Shown here piece after piece: positions 1 through 11,051 of a stretch of 64,000 bases of DNA. Location of the stretch: NCBI RefSeq assembly GCF_052180245.1, contig NZ_CP197474.1, forward strand, positions 806,001-870,000, in the 5' to 3' direction. Position 1 is the stretch's first letter. Every line of letters begins with the position of its first letter. Under the pieces are notes generated by a model. That model was not told the origin of the DNA. It saw only the letters and a program-made list of their open reading frames with translations, and did no database searches. The position numbers and the translations under genes were made by a program. The DNA is from Parapusillimonas sp013416435 (GTDB lineage Bacteria > Pseudomonadota > Gammaproteobacteria > Burkholderiales > Burkholderiaceae_B).

Positions 1-47
1 ACGGCGAGCCTGTCGAATACGGTCAACCCTTGTTTGTTATTGGCTAA
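1..47 (+). CDS. accB: Biotin carboxyl carrier protein of acetyl-CoA carboxylase, C-terminal end only
   Basis: The window opens in the last 14 codons of a reading frame (frame starting at base 3) that ends at the TAA at 45-47. The visible peptide is GEPVEYGQPLFVIG. This is the typical end of a biotinyl domain in AccB: the last strand of the barrel that follows the biotinylated lysine, which lies outside the window. The stop is 3 bases before the ATG of accC, the normal accBC operon arrangement. The biotinylation motif itself cannot be checked here. Confidence 0.85.
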   Translation, partial: GEPVEYGQPLFVIG

Positions 48-50
48 TTC

Positions 51-1397
51 ATGTTTGAAAAGATCCTTATTGCCAATCGCGGCGAGATCGCCCTGCGCAT
101 ACAGCGCGCCTGCCGCGAACTGGGCATCAAGACGGTGGTGGTGCACTCGGAAGCCGATCGGGACGCAAAGTACGTGCGTCTGGCCGACGAGTCCGTGTGC
201 ATCGGCCCAGCGCCGGCCCGCGACAGCTACCTGAACATGCCGGCCATCATTTCGGCGGCCGAGGTGACCGATGCCGAAGCCATCCATCCCGGATACGGTT
301 TCCTGGCTGAGAACGCGGATTTTGCCGAGCGCGTCGAGAAAAGCGGCTTCGTGTTCATCGGCCCACGGCCGGAATCGATACGCATCATGGGCGACAAGGT
401 CTGCGCCAAGCACGCCATGATCGAAGCCGGCGTGCCGGTGGTGCCGGGTTCGGAGGGCGCCTTGCCCGACGATCCCGAGGAAATCATCAAGATCGCGCGT
501 CAGGTCGGCTATCCGGTGATCATCAAGGCCGCGGGCGGCGGCGGCGGTCGCGGCATGCGCGTGGTGTATACCGAAGCCGCGCTGCTGACCGCGGTGGCCA
601 CGACTCGCACCGAAGCGGGCGCCGCGTTCAACAATCCTGAAGTCTATATGGAGAAATTCCTCGAGAATCCTCGCCATATCGAGATCCAGGTGCTGGCCGA
701 CGGCGGGCGCAATGCGCTCTGGCTTGGCGAGCGCGACTGCTCCATGCAGCGACGCCACCAGAAAGTCATCGAAGAGGCGCCCGCGCCGGGCATCGCGCGC
801 CGTCTCATCGAACGCATCGGCGACCGTTGCGCGGAAGCCTGCCGCAAGATCAACTACCGGGGTGCCGGCACGTTTGAATTCCTGTATGAAAACGGCGAGT
901 TCTATTTCATCGAAATGAATACGCGCATTCAGGTCGAGCACACGGTCACCGAAATGATCACGGGCATCGACCTCGTGCAGCAGCAGATACTCATTGCCGC
1001 GGGCAAGAAGTTCACGCTGCGCCAGCGCGATATCGAATTCAAAGGCCATGCCATCGAATGCCGGATCAACGCCGAAGATCCCTTCAAGTTCACGCCCAGT
1101 CCCGGCCGCATTACCAACTGGCATACGCCGGGCGGTCCGGGGGTCCGGATGGATTCCCACGTATTCAGCGGCTATACGGTTCCACCCAACTACGATTCCA
1201 TGATCGCCAAACTGATCACCTACGGCGAAACACGCGAGCAGGCTATCGCGCGGATGGATATCGCCTTGTCCGAAATGGTGGTCGAGGGCGTCCAGACGAA
1301 TATTGCCTTGCACCGCGAACTCATGCAGGACGTGCGTTTCCGCGAGGGGGGCACCAGCATCCATTATCTGGAGCACAAGCTCTCTCAGCGACCCTGA
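51..1397 (+). CDS. accC: Acetyl-CoA carboxylase, biotin carboxylase subunit
   Basis: This 448-residue protein has the standard length for biotin carboxylase, which uses ATP and bicarbonate to carboxylate the biotin on AccB, the first step of fatty-acid synthesis. The N-terminal domain begins MFEKILIANRGEIALR. The ATP-grasp glycine loop KAAGGGGGRGMRVV sits near residues 159-172. The metal and active-site run FIEMNTRIQVEH lies near residues 285-296 and keeps the Glu, Asn, Arg, Gln and Glu of the family. The C-terminal biotin carboxylase domain follows, with GHAIECRINAEDP. The start lies 3 bases after the accB stop, so translation is probably coupled; no strong Shine-Dalgarno sequence is visible. 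A perfect hairpin at 1418-1442 separates it from prmA. Confidence 0.97.
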   Translation: MFEKILIANRGEIALRIQRACRELGIKTVVVHSEADRDAKYVRLADESVCIGPAPARDSYLNMPAIISAAEVTDAEAIHPGYGFLAENADFAERVEKSGFVFIGPRPESIRIMGDKVCAKHAMIEAGVPVVPGSEGALPDDPEEIIKIARQVGYPVIIKAAGGGGGRGMRVVYTEAALLTAVATTRTEAGAAFNNPEVYMEKFLENPRHIEIQVLADGGRNALWLGERDCSMQRRHQKVIEEAPAPGIARRLIERIGDRCAEACRKINYRGAGTFEFLYENGEFYFIEMNTRIQVEHTVTEMITGIDLVQQQILIAAGKKFTLRQRDIEFKGHAIECRINAEDPFKFTPSPGRITNWHTPGGPGVRMDSHVFSGYTVPPNYDSMIAKLITYGETREQAIARMDIALSEMVVEGVQTNIALHRELMQDVRFREGGTSIHYLEHKLSQRP

Positions 1398-1417
1398 CGG
1401 TTCGAATTTGTTTTAAA

Positions 1418-1442
1418 AGAACAGGGGCGGAGCCCCTGTTCT
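1418..1442 (+). terminator. Perfect hairpin between accC and prmA (weak terminator or processing site)
   Basis: AGAACAGGGGC, a GGA loop, then GCCCCTGTTCT forms an 11-bp perfect stem. No T-run follows it, so it is more likely an attenuator, a 3' stabiliser of the accBC message or a processing site than an efficient intrinsic terminator. It ends 16 bases before the preferred prmA start. Confidence 0.5.
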
Positions 1443-1458
1443 GACTATGGAAGTCACT

Positions 1459-2391
1459 ATGCGCGAACTCGTGCTCATTTGCCCCGAAGCACAAGCCGAA
1501 GCTCTGTCCGATGCATTGCTTGAAGCCGGTGTGCTTTCGGTATCGGTTGAAGATGCCGACGGCGACACCGCCGCCGAGCAGCCTTTGTTCGGCGAGCCCG
1601 GGCTGGAGCCCGCCGTGCAGGCATGGCACAGCAACCGCGTCGTGGCGCTCCTGCCGGACGGACTGGATCATGGGCAACTGCTGGAACAGGTCCGCGATGC
1701 CGGCGTGGCGGACTACAAGGACGAAGACTGCGTGCTGCGCGATGTCCCCGACGCGGACTGGGTACGCCTGACCCAACAGCAGTTCAGTCCCATACAGGTA
1801 TCGGAGCGCATCTGGATCGTTCCAAGCTGGCATCGCGACAACCCCGACGTGCCTCGCGCCGCCATCGGCCCCGGCGCGGCGGACAACGGTTTGATCCATA
1901 TCGAACTCGATCCGGGCCTCGCGTTCGGCACGGGCAGCCACCCCACCACGCATCTATGCCTGGAATGGCTGGCGGCGCACCTTCAACCCGGGTCCACGGT
2001 ACTGGATTACGGCTGCGGTTCCGGCATATTGGCGATTGCGGCGGCCAAGCTTGGCGCCGGCCGGATTGCCGCCGTCGACATCGATGAGCAGGCGGTACAG
2101 TCTTCGAGCGATAACGCGGAAATCAACCGTGTCCGGATCGATGCCATGCTGCCGGACGCCCTGCCCGACGGAGGATTCCAGGTCGTCGTGGCCAATATTC
2201 TGTCCAATCCCCTCAAGGTCCTCGCGCCGATGCTGGCCAACCGCGTCGCGCCCGGCGGCGACCTGGTGCTGTCCGGCGTGCTGGAGCGGCAAGCCGAAGA
2301 CGTCGCCCAGGCCTATGCGCCGTGGCTGGCAATGAGCGTTTGGCGCGCCCGTGACGGCTGGGTCTGCCTGCATGGCAAACGGGTAGCCTGA
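1459..2391 (+). CDS. prmA: Ribosomal protein L11 methyltransferase
   Basis: PrmA is an S-adenosylmethionine-dependent enzyme that trimethylates ribosomal protein L11 at several amino groups in the cytoplasm. The protein has the PrmA N-terminal substrate-recognition part (MRELVLICPEAQAEALSDAL), then the Rossmann methyltransferase fold with SAM motif I VLDYGCGSGILAIAAAK near residues 170-186 and the motif VVANILSNPLKVL near residue 240. I chose the ATG at 1459 because it has GGAAG 6-10 bases upstream and gives the usual PrmA beginning. The upstream ATG at 1447 would add four residues. accC-prmA linkage is common in betaproteobacteria. Confidence 0.93.
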   Translation: MRELVLICPEAQAEALSDALLEAGVLSVSVEDADGDTAAEQPLFGEPGLEPAVQAWHSNRVVALLPDGLDHGQLLEQVRDAGVADYKDEDCVLRDVPDADWVRLTQQQFSPIQVSERIWIVPSWHRDNPDVPRAAIGPGAADNGLIHIELDPGLAFGTGSHPTTHLCLEWLAAHLQPGSTVLDYGCGSGILAIAAAKLGAGRIAAVDIDEQAVQSSSDNAEINRVRIDAMLPDALPDGGFQVVVANILSNPLKVLAPMLANRVAPGGDLVLSGVLERQAEDVAQAYAPWLAMSVWRARDGWVCLHGKRVA

Positions 2392-2417
2392 AGATGCAGG
2401 GTTAATGGTTTACGTCT

Positions 2418-3464
2418 ATGGAACTGACCACCCGCTGCCCACAATGCGGCACCACATTTTCCGCGACTCTGCAGCAGCTGCAACTCCGCAAGGGTTTCAT
2501 CCGCTGCATCAACTGCGCGCATATCTTTGACGGCTACGAAGCCGTCGTGGAGGCCGACAAGTCCTCCACGCCAGCGGAGCCGGAACCCATGGTGCCCGCC
2601 GCGCGGCCGCCCGTGGTGCCGCCGCTTATCATACCGGCGCGCAGCGCGAGTGAAGCGCCCGTGCGTCCAGCGCCTGCGGCCCGTCATGCGGACGACGTCG
2701 GCACAGGCCGATTCACGATCTCCGCGACGGCCGGCGCCCAGGTGCCTGACAGCCGGCAGGATCCGGTGTTCAAGATCGGCGCGTCCGGATCGGAGCATGG
2801 CGCGAAGGAGCCGAGCGTCGGCCCGGTGGTCGCCGCGCCGACCGCAACAGACACGCGCATCGGCGGCGGATCGATCTACATCGAACCCCGCCGCCGGGCA
2901 CCGGCTTCGGCGCCAGGCCCTGAGCGCGACGAGTTTCTGGAGGGGCATGCCGCCGGCTCGTCATCATTGGCAAGGGTATTCTGGGGCGTGCTGATACTGT
3001 CCGGATTGCTGTTGCTGGCCGGACAGGCCTTGTACGTGTACCGCGCGCAGATCGCCAATCAGATTCCAGCTTTGCGGCCCATGCTGGAGCAGGCCTGCGT
3101 CTCGCTTGCATGCAAGGTGCCTTATTCGCGCCGCATCGATCAGATCAGTGTCACGAGTTCGGCCTTGCGCGCGACGCCGACGCCGCCGGGTGGTAGCGCG
3201 CCGGAAGGGGAAAGCCAGATGACGCTTCAGTTCACCTTGCGCAACGCTTACGACAAACCACAAGAATGGCCGACCATGGTGCTGGATCTCAAGGACTTCT
3301 CCGGTACGCTCGTCGTCAGGAAAAATCTTACGCCCACGGAATACCTGGCGCCTGATACCCTGAGCCGACCGTTTCCGGCATCCAGCGAACTGACTGTCAG
3401 TCTGCCGATCAAGCTGGACGGTCTGAAGGTCAATGGGTATCAGCTCGACAAATTCTTTCAATAA
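2418..3464 (+). CDS. Zinc-ribbon, single-pass membrane protein with DUF3426 domain
   Basis: The first 40 residues form an MJ0042-type zinc ribbon: CPQC near residues 9-12 and CINC near residues 34-37. A long Pro/Ala-rich, low-complexity linker follows (about residues 50-185). Then comes one transmembrane helix (WGVLILSGLLLLAGQALYVY, near residues 190-209). The C-terminal DUF3426 domain is probably periplasmic, with one Cys pair near residues 226 and 231 (QACVSLACKVPYSRR). The function of this family is not established. It sits 26 bp after prmA and 9 bp before the PfkB kinase, in the same order as in Bordetella-type genomes as far as I recall, so it is likely co-transcribed. Confidence 0.85.
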   Translation: MELTTRCPQCGTTFSATLQQLQLRKGFIRCINCAHIFDGYEAVVEADKSSTPAEPEPMVPAARPPVVPPLIIPARSASEAPVRPAPAARHADDVGTGRFTISATAGAQVPDSRQDPVFKIGASGSEHGAKEPSVGPVVAAPTATDTRIGGGSIYIEPRRRAPASAPGPERDEFLEGHAAGSSSLARVFWGVLILSGLLLLAGQALYVYRAQIANQIPALRPMLEQACVSLACKVPYSRRIDQISVTSSALRATPTPPGGSAPEGESQMTLQFTLRNAYDKPQEWPTMVLDLKDFSGTLVVRKNLTPTEYLAPDTLSRPFPASSELTVSLPIKLDGLKVNGYQLDKFFQ

Positions 3465-3473
3465 GGTCATGTA

Positions 3474-4415
3474 ATGACGGATAAAGTATTGGTGTGCGGT
3501 TCCGTGGCGTTCGACACGATCGCCGTGTTCGAAGGCCATTTCAAGGACCATATCCTCGCCGACAGCGTTCAGTCGCTCAGCGTGTCTTTTTTTGTGCCCA
3601 GCATGCGCAAGGAGTACGGGGGATGCGCAGGCAACATCGCTTACAACCTGAGGCTGCTCGGCGGCAATCCGATACCGGTCGGAACCGTGGGCGCGGATGC
3701 GGCGGACTACATTCTTTACATGGAGCAATTGGGCATCGATACGAGCCGGATTCGTGTATTGGCCGACATGTATACCCCACAGTGCTTCATTACGACCGAC
3801 CTGGACAACAACCAGATCGCGTCGTTCCATCCGGGCGCAATGATGCGTTCCGCCGAGAACGACCTGACCGGCCAGCAGGCATGCTGGGGTATCGTGGCGC
3901 CGGATGCCAAAGACGGCATGTTCGCGCATGCGCGCCGCTTGCATCAGCAGGGCATCCCCTTCATCTTCGATCTCGGCCAGGCAATGCCGCTGTTCTCGGG
4001 CGATGACATCAACGAGATGCTGAACCTGGCCGACATTCTGGCCGCAAATGATTACGAGGCCAGCGTCGTTGAACAGCGCACGGGACGCAGCATGGCCCAG
4101 ATCGCCGGCGGCCTGCGCGCAGTCGTGATTACCCGCGGCGGCGAGGGCGCCACCTTGTATGCCGACGGTGCCCAGACACATATCGATGCCATCAAGGTGG
4201 ACCAGGTCGTCGACCCCACGGGTTGCGGCGACGCCCATCGCGCGGGGCTGTTGTATGGGCTTACACAAAATTGGGATCTCGAGGACGCCTGCCGTTTGGC
4301 GAATGTAATGGGCGGCCTTAAAATTGCTTCCAGAGGCCCACAGAACCACCGCCCCACACGTGCCGATATCGGCTCGGTGCTGAACAAGCATTACGGCGTC
4401 AGCCTGCTGCTGTAG
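3474..4415 (+). CDS. PfkB-family carbohydrate/nucleoside kinase (adenosine kinase-like)
   Basis: This is a 313-residue member of the ribokinase/PfkB superfamily. PfkB signature 1 is visible as EYGGCAGNIAYNLRLLGG near residues 46-63. The C-terminal signature 2 is VVDPTGCGDAHRAG near residues 245-258, with the catalytic Asp in the GCGD motif. The overall pattern (GSVAFDTIAVF start, no sugar-kinase insertions) resembles bacterial proteins annotated as adenosine kinase or carbohydrate kinase. Substrate cannot be told from sequence by eye. It follows the DUF3426 gene by 9 bp and is the last gene of the accBC-prmA run, with a palindromic repeat 13 bp after its stop. Confidence 0.85.
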   Translation: MTDKVLVCGSVAFDTIAVFEGHFKDHILADSVQSLSVSFFVPSMRKEYGGCAGNIAYNLRLLGGNPIPVGTVGADAADYILYMEQLGIDTSRIRVLADMYTPQCFITTDLDNNQIASFHPGAMMRSAENDLTGQQACWGIVAPDAKDGMFAHARRLHQQGIPFIFDLGQAMPLFSGDDINEMLNLADILAANDYEASVVEQRTGRSMAQIAGGLRAVVITRGGEGATLYADGAQTHIDAIKVDQVVDPTGCGDAHRAGLLYGLTQNWDLEDACRLANVMGGLKIASRGPQNHRPTRADIGSVLNKHYGVSLLL

Positions 4416-4428
4416 TCGGCCAACCCCA

Positions 4429-4460
4429 GGGGTCAGACCCCGCCTGGGGGTCTGACCCCC
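4429..4460. repeat. Palindromic repeat copy 1 (loop GCCT), downstream of pfkB-family gene
   Basis: Left arm GGGGTCAGACCCC, loop GCCT, right arm GGGGGTCTGACCCCC. It starts 13 bp after the kinase stop and probably forms a strong hairpin at the end of the accBC-prmA transcript. The right arm has one extra base at each end compared with other copies. Confidence 0.95.
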
Positions 4461-4505
4461 GTCCCGGAATCACCCGGTGGTTTCACGTTTTACCAGGAGC
4501 GCTAC

Positions 4506-5006
4506 ATGACAATGACTACTTTACCGAATCAAGGAAATCGCAAGGGACGCATGCTGGCCATTGCGGCCGTGCTGGGTTCGATGGCCATCCTGGCGGGCTG
4601 CGCCAACGACACGGCATCGTCTTCCGTCTATACCTATGGGCAGGCGCAGCGCGAACAGATCGTACGCACGGGTACCGTCGAAGCGGTACGCAATGTGACC
4701 ATCCAGAAAGACAAGACCAGCGGCGCCGGCGTTGTGGCGGGCGGCGCGCTTGGCGGCGTGGCCGGCAGCGCCGTGGGCGGTGGTACCGGCCGTGTGCTGG
4801 CGTCCATCGGCGGCGGCATACTGGGCGCCATGGCCGGCAACGCCGTCGAGAACCAGATGGGCAAGGAAGCCGGTCTCGAGATCACGGTCAAGCTCGACAA
4901 CGGCGAAACACGTGTCATCGCGCAGGCGGCCGATGTCGCCATACGCGCCGGCCAGCGCGTGCGCATCATCAGTGGCAACGGCCCCAGCCGCGTCGTTCCC
5001 ATGTAA
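4506..5006 (+). CDS. Glycine-zipper outer-membrane lipoprotein (SlyB/Pcp-like)
   Basis: The 166-residue protein has a positively charged start, a hydrophobic stretch and a lipobox LAGC with Cys32, so it should be lipidated after signal peptidase II cleavage. Residues from about 74 to 118 form a Gly/Ala-rich glycine zipper (GAGVVAGGALGGVAGSAVGGG and onward) typical of Rick_17kDa_Anti/SlyB proteins. These insert helical hairpins into membranes and affect envelope integrity. AGGAG at 4495-4499 fixes the ATG at 4506. It stands alone, with palindromic repeats on both sides, so it is probably monocistronic. Assignment to slyB itself is likely but not certain. Confidence 0.88.
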   Translation: MTMTTLPNQGNRKGRMLAIAAVLGSMAILAGCANDTASSSVYTYGQAQREQIVRTGTVEAVRNVTIQKDKTSGAGVVAGGALGGVAGSAVGGGTGRVLASIGGGILGAMAGNAVENQMGKEAGLEITVKLDNGETRVIAQAADVAIRAGQRVRIISGNGPSRVVPM

Positions 5007-5013
5007 TTGCGAT

Positions 5014-5043
5014 GGGGTCAGACCCCGTACGGGGTCTGACCCC
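5014..5043. repeat. Palindromic repeat copy 2 (loop GTAC)
   Basis: A canonical 30-bp copy with perfect 13-bp arms, 8 bp after the lipoprotein stop. A degenerate half-copy (GGGGTCTGATCCC) follows at 5054-5066. Confidence 0.97.
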
Positions 5044-5085
5044 TGTTGATTTCGGGGTCTGATCCCGGCTGATCATTGCGCTTGC

Positions 5086-5146
5086 GGGGTCAGACCCCGC
5101 ATGGGGTCTGACCCCACCAATAAAGAGGGGTCCGGGGTCTGACCCC
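5086..5146. repeat. Palindromic repeat copy 3 (loop GCAT) plus an extra half-site
   Basis: The full 30-bp copy is at 5086-5115. A right-arm half-copy, GGGGTCTGACCCC, is at 5134-5146, 6 bp beyond the stop of the leftward yggT gene. With copy 2 this fills the whole 145-bp gap between the convergent lipoprotein and yggT genes, so it probably serves as a two-way terminator. Confidence 0.95.
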
Positions 5147-5151
5147 ATGAA

Positions 5152-5715
5152 TCAAACCCCAAAAAGTGAAAACGCCATGCTTTGCAGGAACATCATCGCA
5201 ACCTGGGCGATGATCAGCAGCACCAGCGGAGAAAGGTCCAGCCCCCCCAGGTTCGGCATGATGCGCCGGATGGGATCCAGCATGGGTGCGGTCAAGGTCT
5301 GAAGCAGCGGCATGATGGGCGCCATGGGGTTGACCCATGACAAGATCGCCTGAATGAGCGTCATCCAAAGAATCACATTGAACGCCCACTTGAGCATGGT
5401 GAGCAGCGCGGCGACCAGCGCGGGCGCGAGGCTTTGCAGCGAAGGCAGCGTGCCCATGAACAGCCACCAGGTCAGCAGCAGGAATACCAGCGCGGCAAGC
5501 CAGCAGGCCACCAGGCTGGGCCAGTCTATTTTATTGCCGGACGGAATCACCCTTCGCATGGGCTGGACCAGCCAGTTGGTGATGCGCAGCACGGCTTGCG
5601 CATAGGGATTGAAGGGATGCAGGCGTATGGCGAAAATCCAGGCGCGCAGCAATAGCGCGATACCGAATAGCGTGAAGATGATATTGACGATGAAGAGCAA
5701 GGCTTCGCTGAACAT
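5152..5715 (-). CDS. yggT: YggT family integral membrane protein
   Basis: This 187-residue protein carries two YggT repeats of hydrophobic helices. The first begins MFSEALLFIVNIIFTLFGIALLLR and contains the family phrase NPYAQAVLRITNWLVQPMRRVIP. The second contains WVNPMAPIMPLLQTLTAPMLDPIRRIMP, the same motif again. YggT proteins are inner-membrane proteins of uncertain role, linked in the literature to osmotic or cation homeostasis and cell division. Here it stands alone between repeats and the H1-like gene; the common neighbour proC is not present. Confidence 0.93.
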   Translation of the reverse strand: MFSEALLFIVNIIFTLFGIALLLRAWIFAIRLHPFNPYAQAVLRITNWLVQPMRRVIPSGNKIDWPSLVACWLAALVFLLLTWWLFMGTLPSLQSLAPALVAALLTMLKWAFNVILWMTLIQAILSWVNPMAPIMPLLQTLTAPMLDPIRRIMPNLGGLDLSPLVLLIIAQVAMMFLQSMAFSLFGV

Positions 5716-5789
5716 GTGATGCGCTTGGGGGTGATATCAGATGCGCCATTGTCGCATGTCGCAAGGGCGTATGAAAGACGGTGCTGAAA

Positions 5790-5820
5790 CAGAACTGCCC
5801 GGCATTGCCGGGCAGTTCTG
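5790..5820 (-). terminator. Intrinsic terminator of the histone-H1-like gene
   Basis: CAGAACTGCCCGGC, then a 3-base loop, then GCCGGGCAGTTCTG gives a perfect 14-bp stem. It lies 23 bp beyond the stop of the leftward H1-like gene. On the minus strand a short T-run follows. It would also insulate yggT from read-through. Confidence 0.8.
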
Positions 5821-5843
5821 TCGAGGCGTTGGCGGATGGCCTG

Positions 5844-6566
5844 TTAAGGACGGCCGCCGGTGGGGAAGGGCCAGGACGCAGCGGGATTGACGCTGGTCTT
5901 TGCGGCTGGTGCCGCGCTGGTTTCCTTTGCTGCCTTGGCTGCGGCTTTTGCGCTTGGCTTCTTGGCCGCTGCCTTTTTAGGCGCCGCTGATTTGCTTACT
6001 GCCTTCTTTGCCGCGGGTGCTGCCTTCGTGGCGGCTGGGGCGGCTTTCTTGGCGGTGGCTTTCTTGGCGGGAGCGGCCTTCTTGGCTGCTGCTGTCTTGG
6101 CGGGCGCCGCCTTTTTGGCTACCGCTTTCTTGGCGGCAGGGGCTTTCTTGGCGGCCGCCTTCTTGACGGCGACTTTCTTTGCCGGGGCTTTTTTGGCGGG
6201 CGCTGCTTTCTTGGCTACAGCCTTCTTTGCAACGGTTTTCTTGGCGGCCGCTTTCTTGACTGCCGCCTTTTTGGCGGGCGCCGCCTTCTTGGCTACGGCT
6301 TTCTTGGCTACGGTCTTTTTGGCGGCTGCCTTTTTAGCGACGGCTTTTTTGGCGGGTGCCGCTTTCTTGGCTACGGCCTTCTTTGCTACGGCTTTCTTGG
6401 CGGGTGCTGCTGCTTTCTTTGCGGCAGTGGTGGACTTCTTGGCAGCGGTGGTCTTCTTTACTTCATCAACTTTCTTTACCGCAGTTTTCTTGGCGCTTGC
6501 TGCCTTCTTTGCCGGCGCGGCTTTCTTGGCGGCCGGTTTGCTTGCGGCCTTTTTGGCTGTTGCCAT
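5844..6566 (-). CDS. Histone H1-like Lys/Ala-rich DNA-binding protein
   Basis: This 240-residue protein is built almost only of Ala, Lys and Val with short repeats such as AKKAVAKKAAPAKK and AKKTVAKK. The composition and pattern match eukaryotic histone-H1 C-terminal tails and the H1-like proteins of Bordetella (BpH1 type), nucleoid-associated proteins that bind DNA by charge. The start MATAKKAASKPAA is chosen at 6566 because AAGGAGC lies just upstream; the longer frame to 6605 adds 13 unrelated residues. The repeat number is expected to vary between strains. The opposite-strand ORF here is a shadow of the repeats. Confidence 0.9.
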   Translation of the reverse strand: MATAKKAASKPAAKKAAPAKKAASAKKTAVKKVDEVKKTTAAKKSTTAAKKAAAPAKKAVAKKAVAKKAAPAKKAVAKKAAAKKTVAKKAVAKKAAPAKKAAVKKAAAKKTVAKKAVAKKAAPAKKAPAKKVAVKKAAAKKAPAAKKAVAKKAAPAKTAAAKKAAPAKKATAKKAAPAATKAAPAAKKAVSKSAAPKKAAAKKPSAKAAAKAAKETSAAPAAKTSVNPAASWPFPTGGRP

Positions 6567-6657
6567 AGTATTGCTCCTTGAGATCGAGTCTAAGAGAACG
6601 TCCACCCATTTGATATAGCCCCCACGTTTAGTGTGCGACCCATCTCAAATGGCGCAT

Positions 6658-6685
6658 GCGTGCAAAGCATTCATGCTCTGCACGC
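6658..6685 (-). terminator. Hairpin downstream of nrdB
   Basis: GCGTGCA and TGCACGC form a 7-bp stem, and an inner GCAT/ATGC pair closes further inside. It lies about 38 bp past the nrdB stop on the minus strand, so it probably ends the nrdAB message. No long T-run follows, so confidence is moderate. Confidence 0.5.
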
Positions 6686-6722
6686 CTAGAGTCTAACGTA
6701 AGCTCTTACTCTCTTCCAAGCT

Positions 6723-7874
6723 TTATTCCCAGCTAAGTGCCCCTCCGGTCTGATATTCGATCACGCGTGTCTCAAAAAAGTTGCGTTCCTTCTTCAGATC
6801 GATCATCTCGGCCATCCAGGGGAAGGGATTTTCTTCTTGTCCAAAGAGCGGCTCGAGACCGATTTGCTGGCATCTCCGATTGGCGATGAAGCGCAGATAA
6901 GACTTGAACATCGAGGCGTTCAGGCCGAGTACGCCGCGCGGCATGGTGTCCTCAGCGTATGCATATTCAAGGTCTACGGCCTGTTTGAACAGATGGCGCA
7001 GCTCTTCGCGGAACTCGGCTGTCCATAGATGCGGGTTCTCGAGCTTGATGGTGTTGATGAGGTCGATGCCGAAATTGCAGTGCATCGATTCGTCGCGAAG
7101 TATGTACATGTACTGTTCGGCGGCACCCGTCATTTTGTTTTGCCGGCCCAGCGCAAGGATTTGCGTAAAACCAACATAGAAGAACAGGCCTTCCATCAGG
7201 CATGCGAAAACGATGAGCGATTTGAGCAGTGTCTGATCGGCTTCCGGCGTGCCGGTCTTGAAGTTCGGATCGGCGATGGCGTTGATGAAGGGGATCAGGA
7301 ACTCATCTTTCGCGCGTATGGACGGCACTTCGTTGTACGCATTGAAGATCTCGGCTTCGTCGAGATCCAGGCTTTCGACGATGTATTGATAGGCATGCGT
7401 ATGGATCGCTTCCTCGAATGCCTGCCGCAGCAGGAACTGGCGGCATTCGGGCGCCGTGATGTGGCGGTATGTGCCCAGCACGATGTTGTTGGCCGCCAGC
7501 GAGTCGGCGGTCACGAAGAAGCCGAGGTTGCGCTTGACGATGCGGCGCTCGTCTTCGGTCAGCCCGTTGGGATTCTTCCAAAGAGCGATGTCCCGCGACA
7601 TGTTTATTTCCTGCGGCATCCAGTGGTTGGCGCAAGTGGCGAGGTATTTTTCCCAAGCCCATTTGTACTTGAAGGGCACCAGCTGGTTGACGTCGGTCTG
7701 TCCGTTGATGACGCGTTTGTCGGCGGCGCGTACCCGGCCGCCTGTGTCCGCTGCGGGGGCGGCCGCCTGCGGGGCCATGGCATTGTCGGATTGAATGCGA
7801 GCGCCTGGGTTGGCCGCCGGGGCGGCGGCGGGCTGTGCGTTCGGGGTGGTAGGGGTATCGTCCCAATTCAACAT
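6723..7874 (-). CDS. nrdB: Class Ia ribonucleotide reductase, small (radical) subunit
   Basis: NrdB (383 residues) holds the di-iron site and tyrosyl radical that start ribonucleotide reduction by NrdA. The di-iron and radical motif EEAIHTHAYQY shows the Glu, His and the tyrosine in the Y122-equivalent position. The second ligand group is in RDESMHCNFG. Residues 1-50 are a Pro/Ala-rich extension without clear function. The ATG at 7874 (MLNWDDTP) has AGGAAG upstream; the longer frame runs back into nrdA and is a shadow. It follows nrdA by 23 bp in one operon controlled by the NrdR boxes at 10931-10978. The C-terminus should dock in NrdA. Confidence 0.96.
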   Translation of the reverse strand: MLNWDDTPTTPNAQPAAAPAANPGARIQSDNAMAPQAAAPAADTGGRVRAADKRVINGQTDVNQLVPFKYKWAWEKYLATCANHWMPQEINMSRDIALWKNPNGLTEDERRIVKRNLGFFVTADSLAANNIVLGTYRHITAPECRQFLLRQAFEEAIHTHAYQYIVESLDLDEAEIFNAYNEVPSIRAKDEFLIPFINAIADPNFKTGTPEADQTLLKSLIVFACLMEGLFFYVGFTQILALGRQNKMTGAAEQYMYILRDESMHCNFGIDLINTIKLENPHLWTAEFREELRHLFKQAVDLEYAYAEDTMPRGVLGLNASMFKSYLRFIANRRCQQIGLEPLFGQEENPFPWMAEMIDLKKERNFFETRVIEYQTGGALSWE

Positions 7875-7897
7875 GATGTCTAGCTTCCTGTATTCAA

Positions 7898-10810
<2,913 letters not shown>

Positions 10811-10930
10811 GAAGGCTCCTGGGCAAAAATTCGCGCAATTGCGCCGCGCGATTGACAGCAGGTTTCGGGTGGTTTTACCGCAAACTACTGGAACTTCCGC
10901 GAAAATGTACGGTGGGTTGGATATTGTTTG

Positions 10931-10948
10931 ACCACTATATATAGTGGT
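10931..10948 (-). promoter_or_regulatory. NrdR box 1 upstream of nrdA
   Basis: ACCACTATATATAGTGGT is an 18-bp perfect palindrome and fits the NrdR-box consensus of the form acaCwAtATaTwGtgt. It probably overlaps the -10 region of the leftward nrdA promoter. Its centre is 31 bp from the centre of box 2, the spacing known for paired NrdR boxes. Confidence 0.88.
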
Positions 10949-10962
10949 TCAGTGTGTTTTGA

Positions 10963-10978
10963 GCACTAATTGTAGTGT
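10963..10978 (-). promoter_or_regulatory. NrdR box 2 upstream of nrdA
   Basis: GCACTAATTGTAGTGT matches the 16-bp NrdR box with imperfect dyad symmetry. With box 1 it puts two repressor sites on the same DNA face about three turns apart. The repressor gene nrdR is in this window at 36567-37028. The remaining intergenic sequence (10811-11103) holds only these sites, a T-run near 11014 and the hairpin at 11052-11080. Confidence 0.85.
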
Positions 10979-11051
10979 CGGTCTGCGCGGCGGGCAAGCG
11001 CAAATGGGGCTTGCTTTTTTTTGGTTCCTGGTTTCCGGAAAGCAAAAGAAT

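Noticed and set aside
5860..6618. A 252-codon frame on the plus strand opposite the H1-like gene
   Set aside because: Its Ala/Phe/Leu repeats are the complement of the Lys/Ala repeats of the minus-strand gene.
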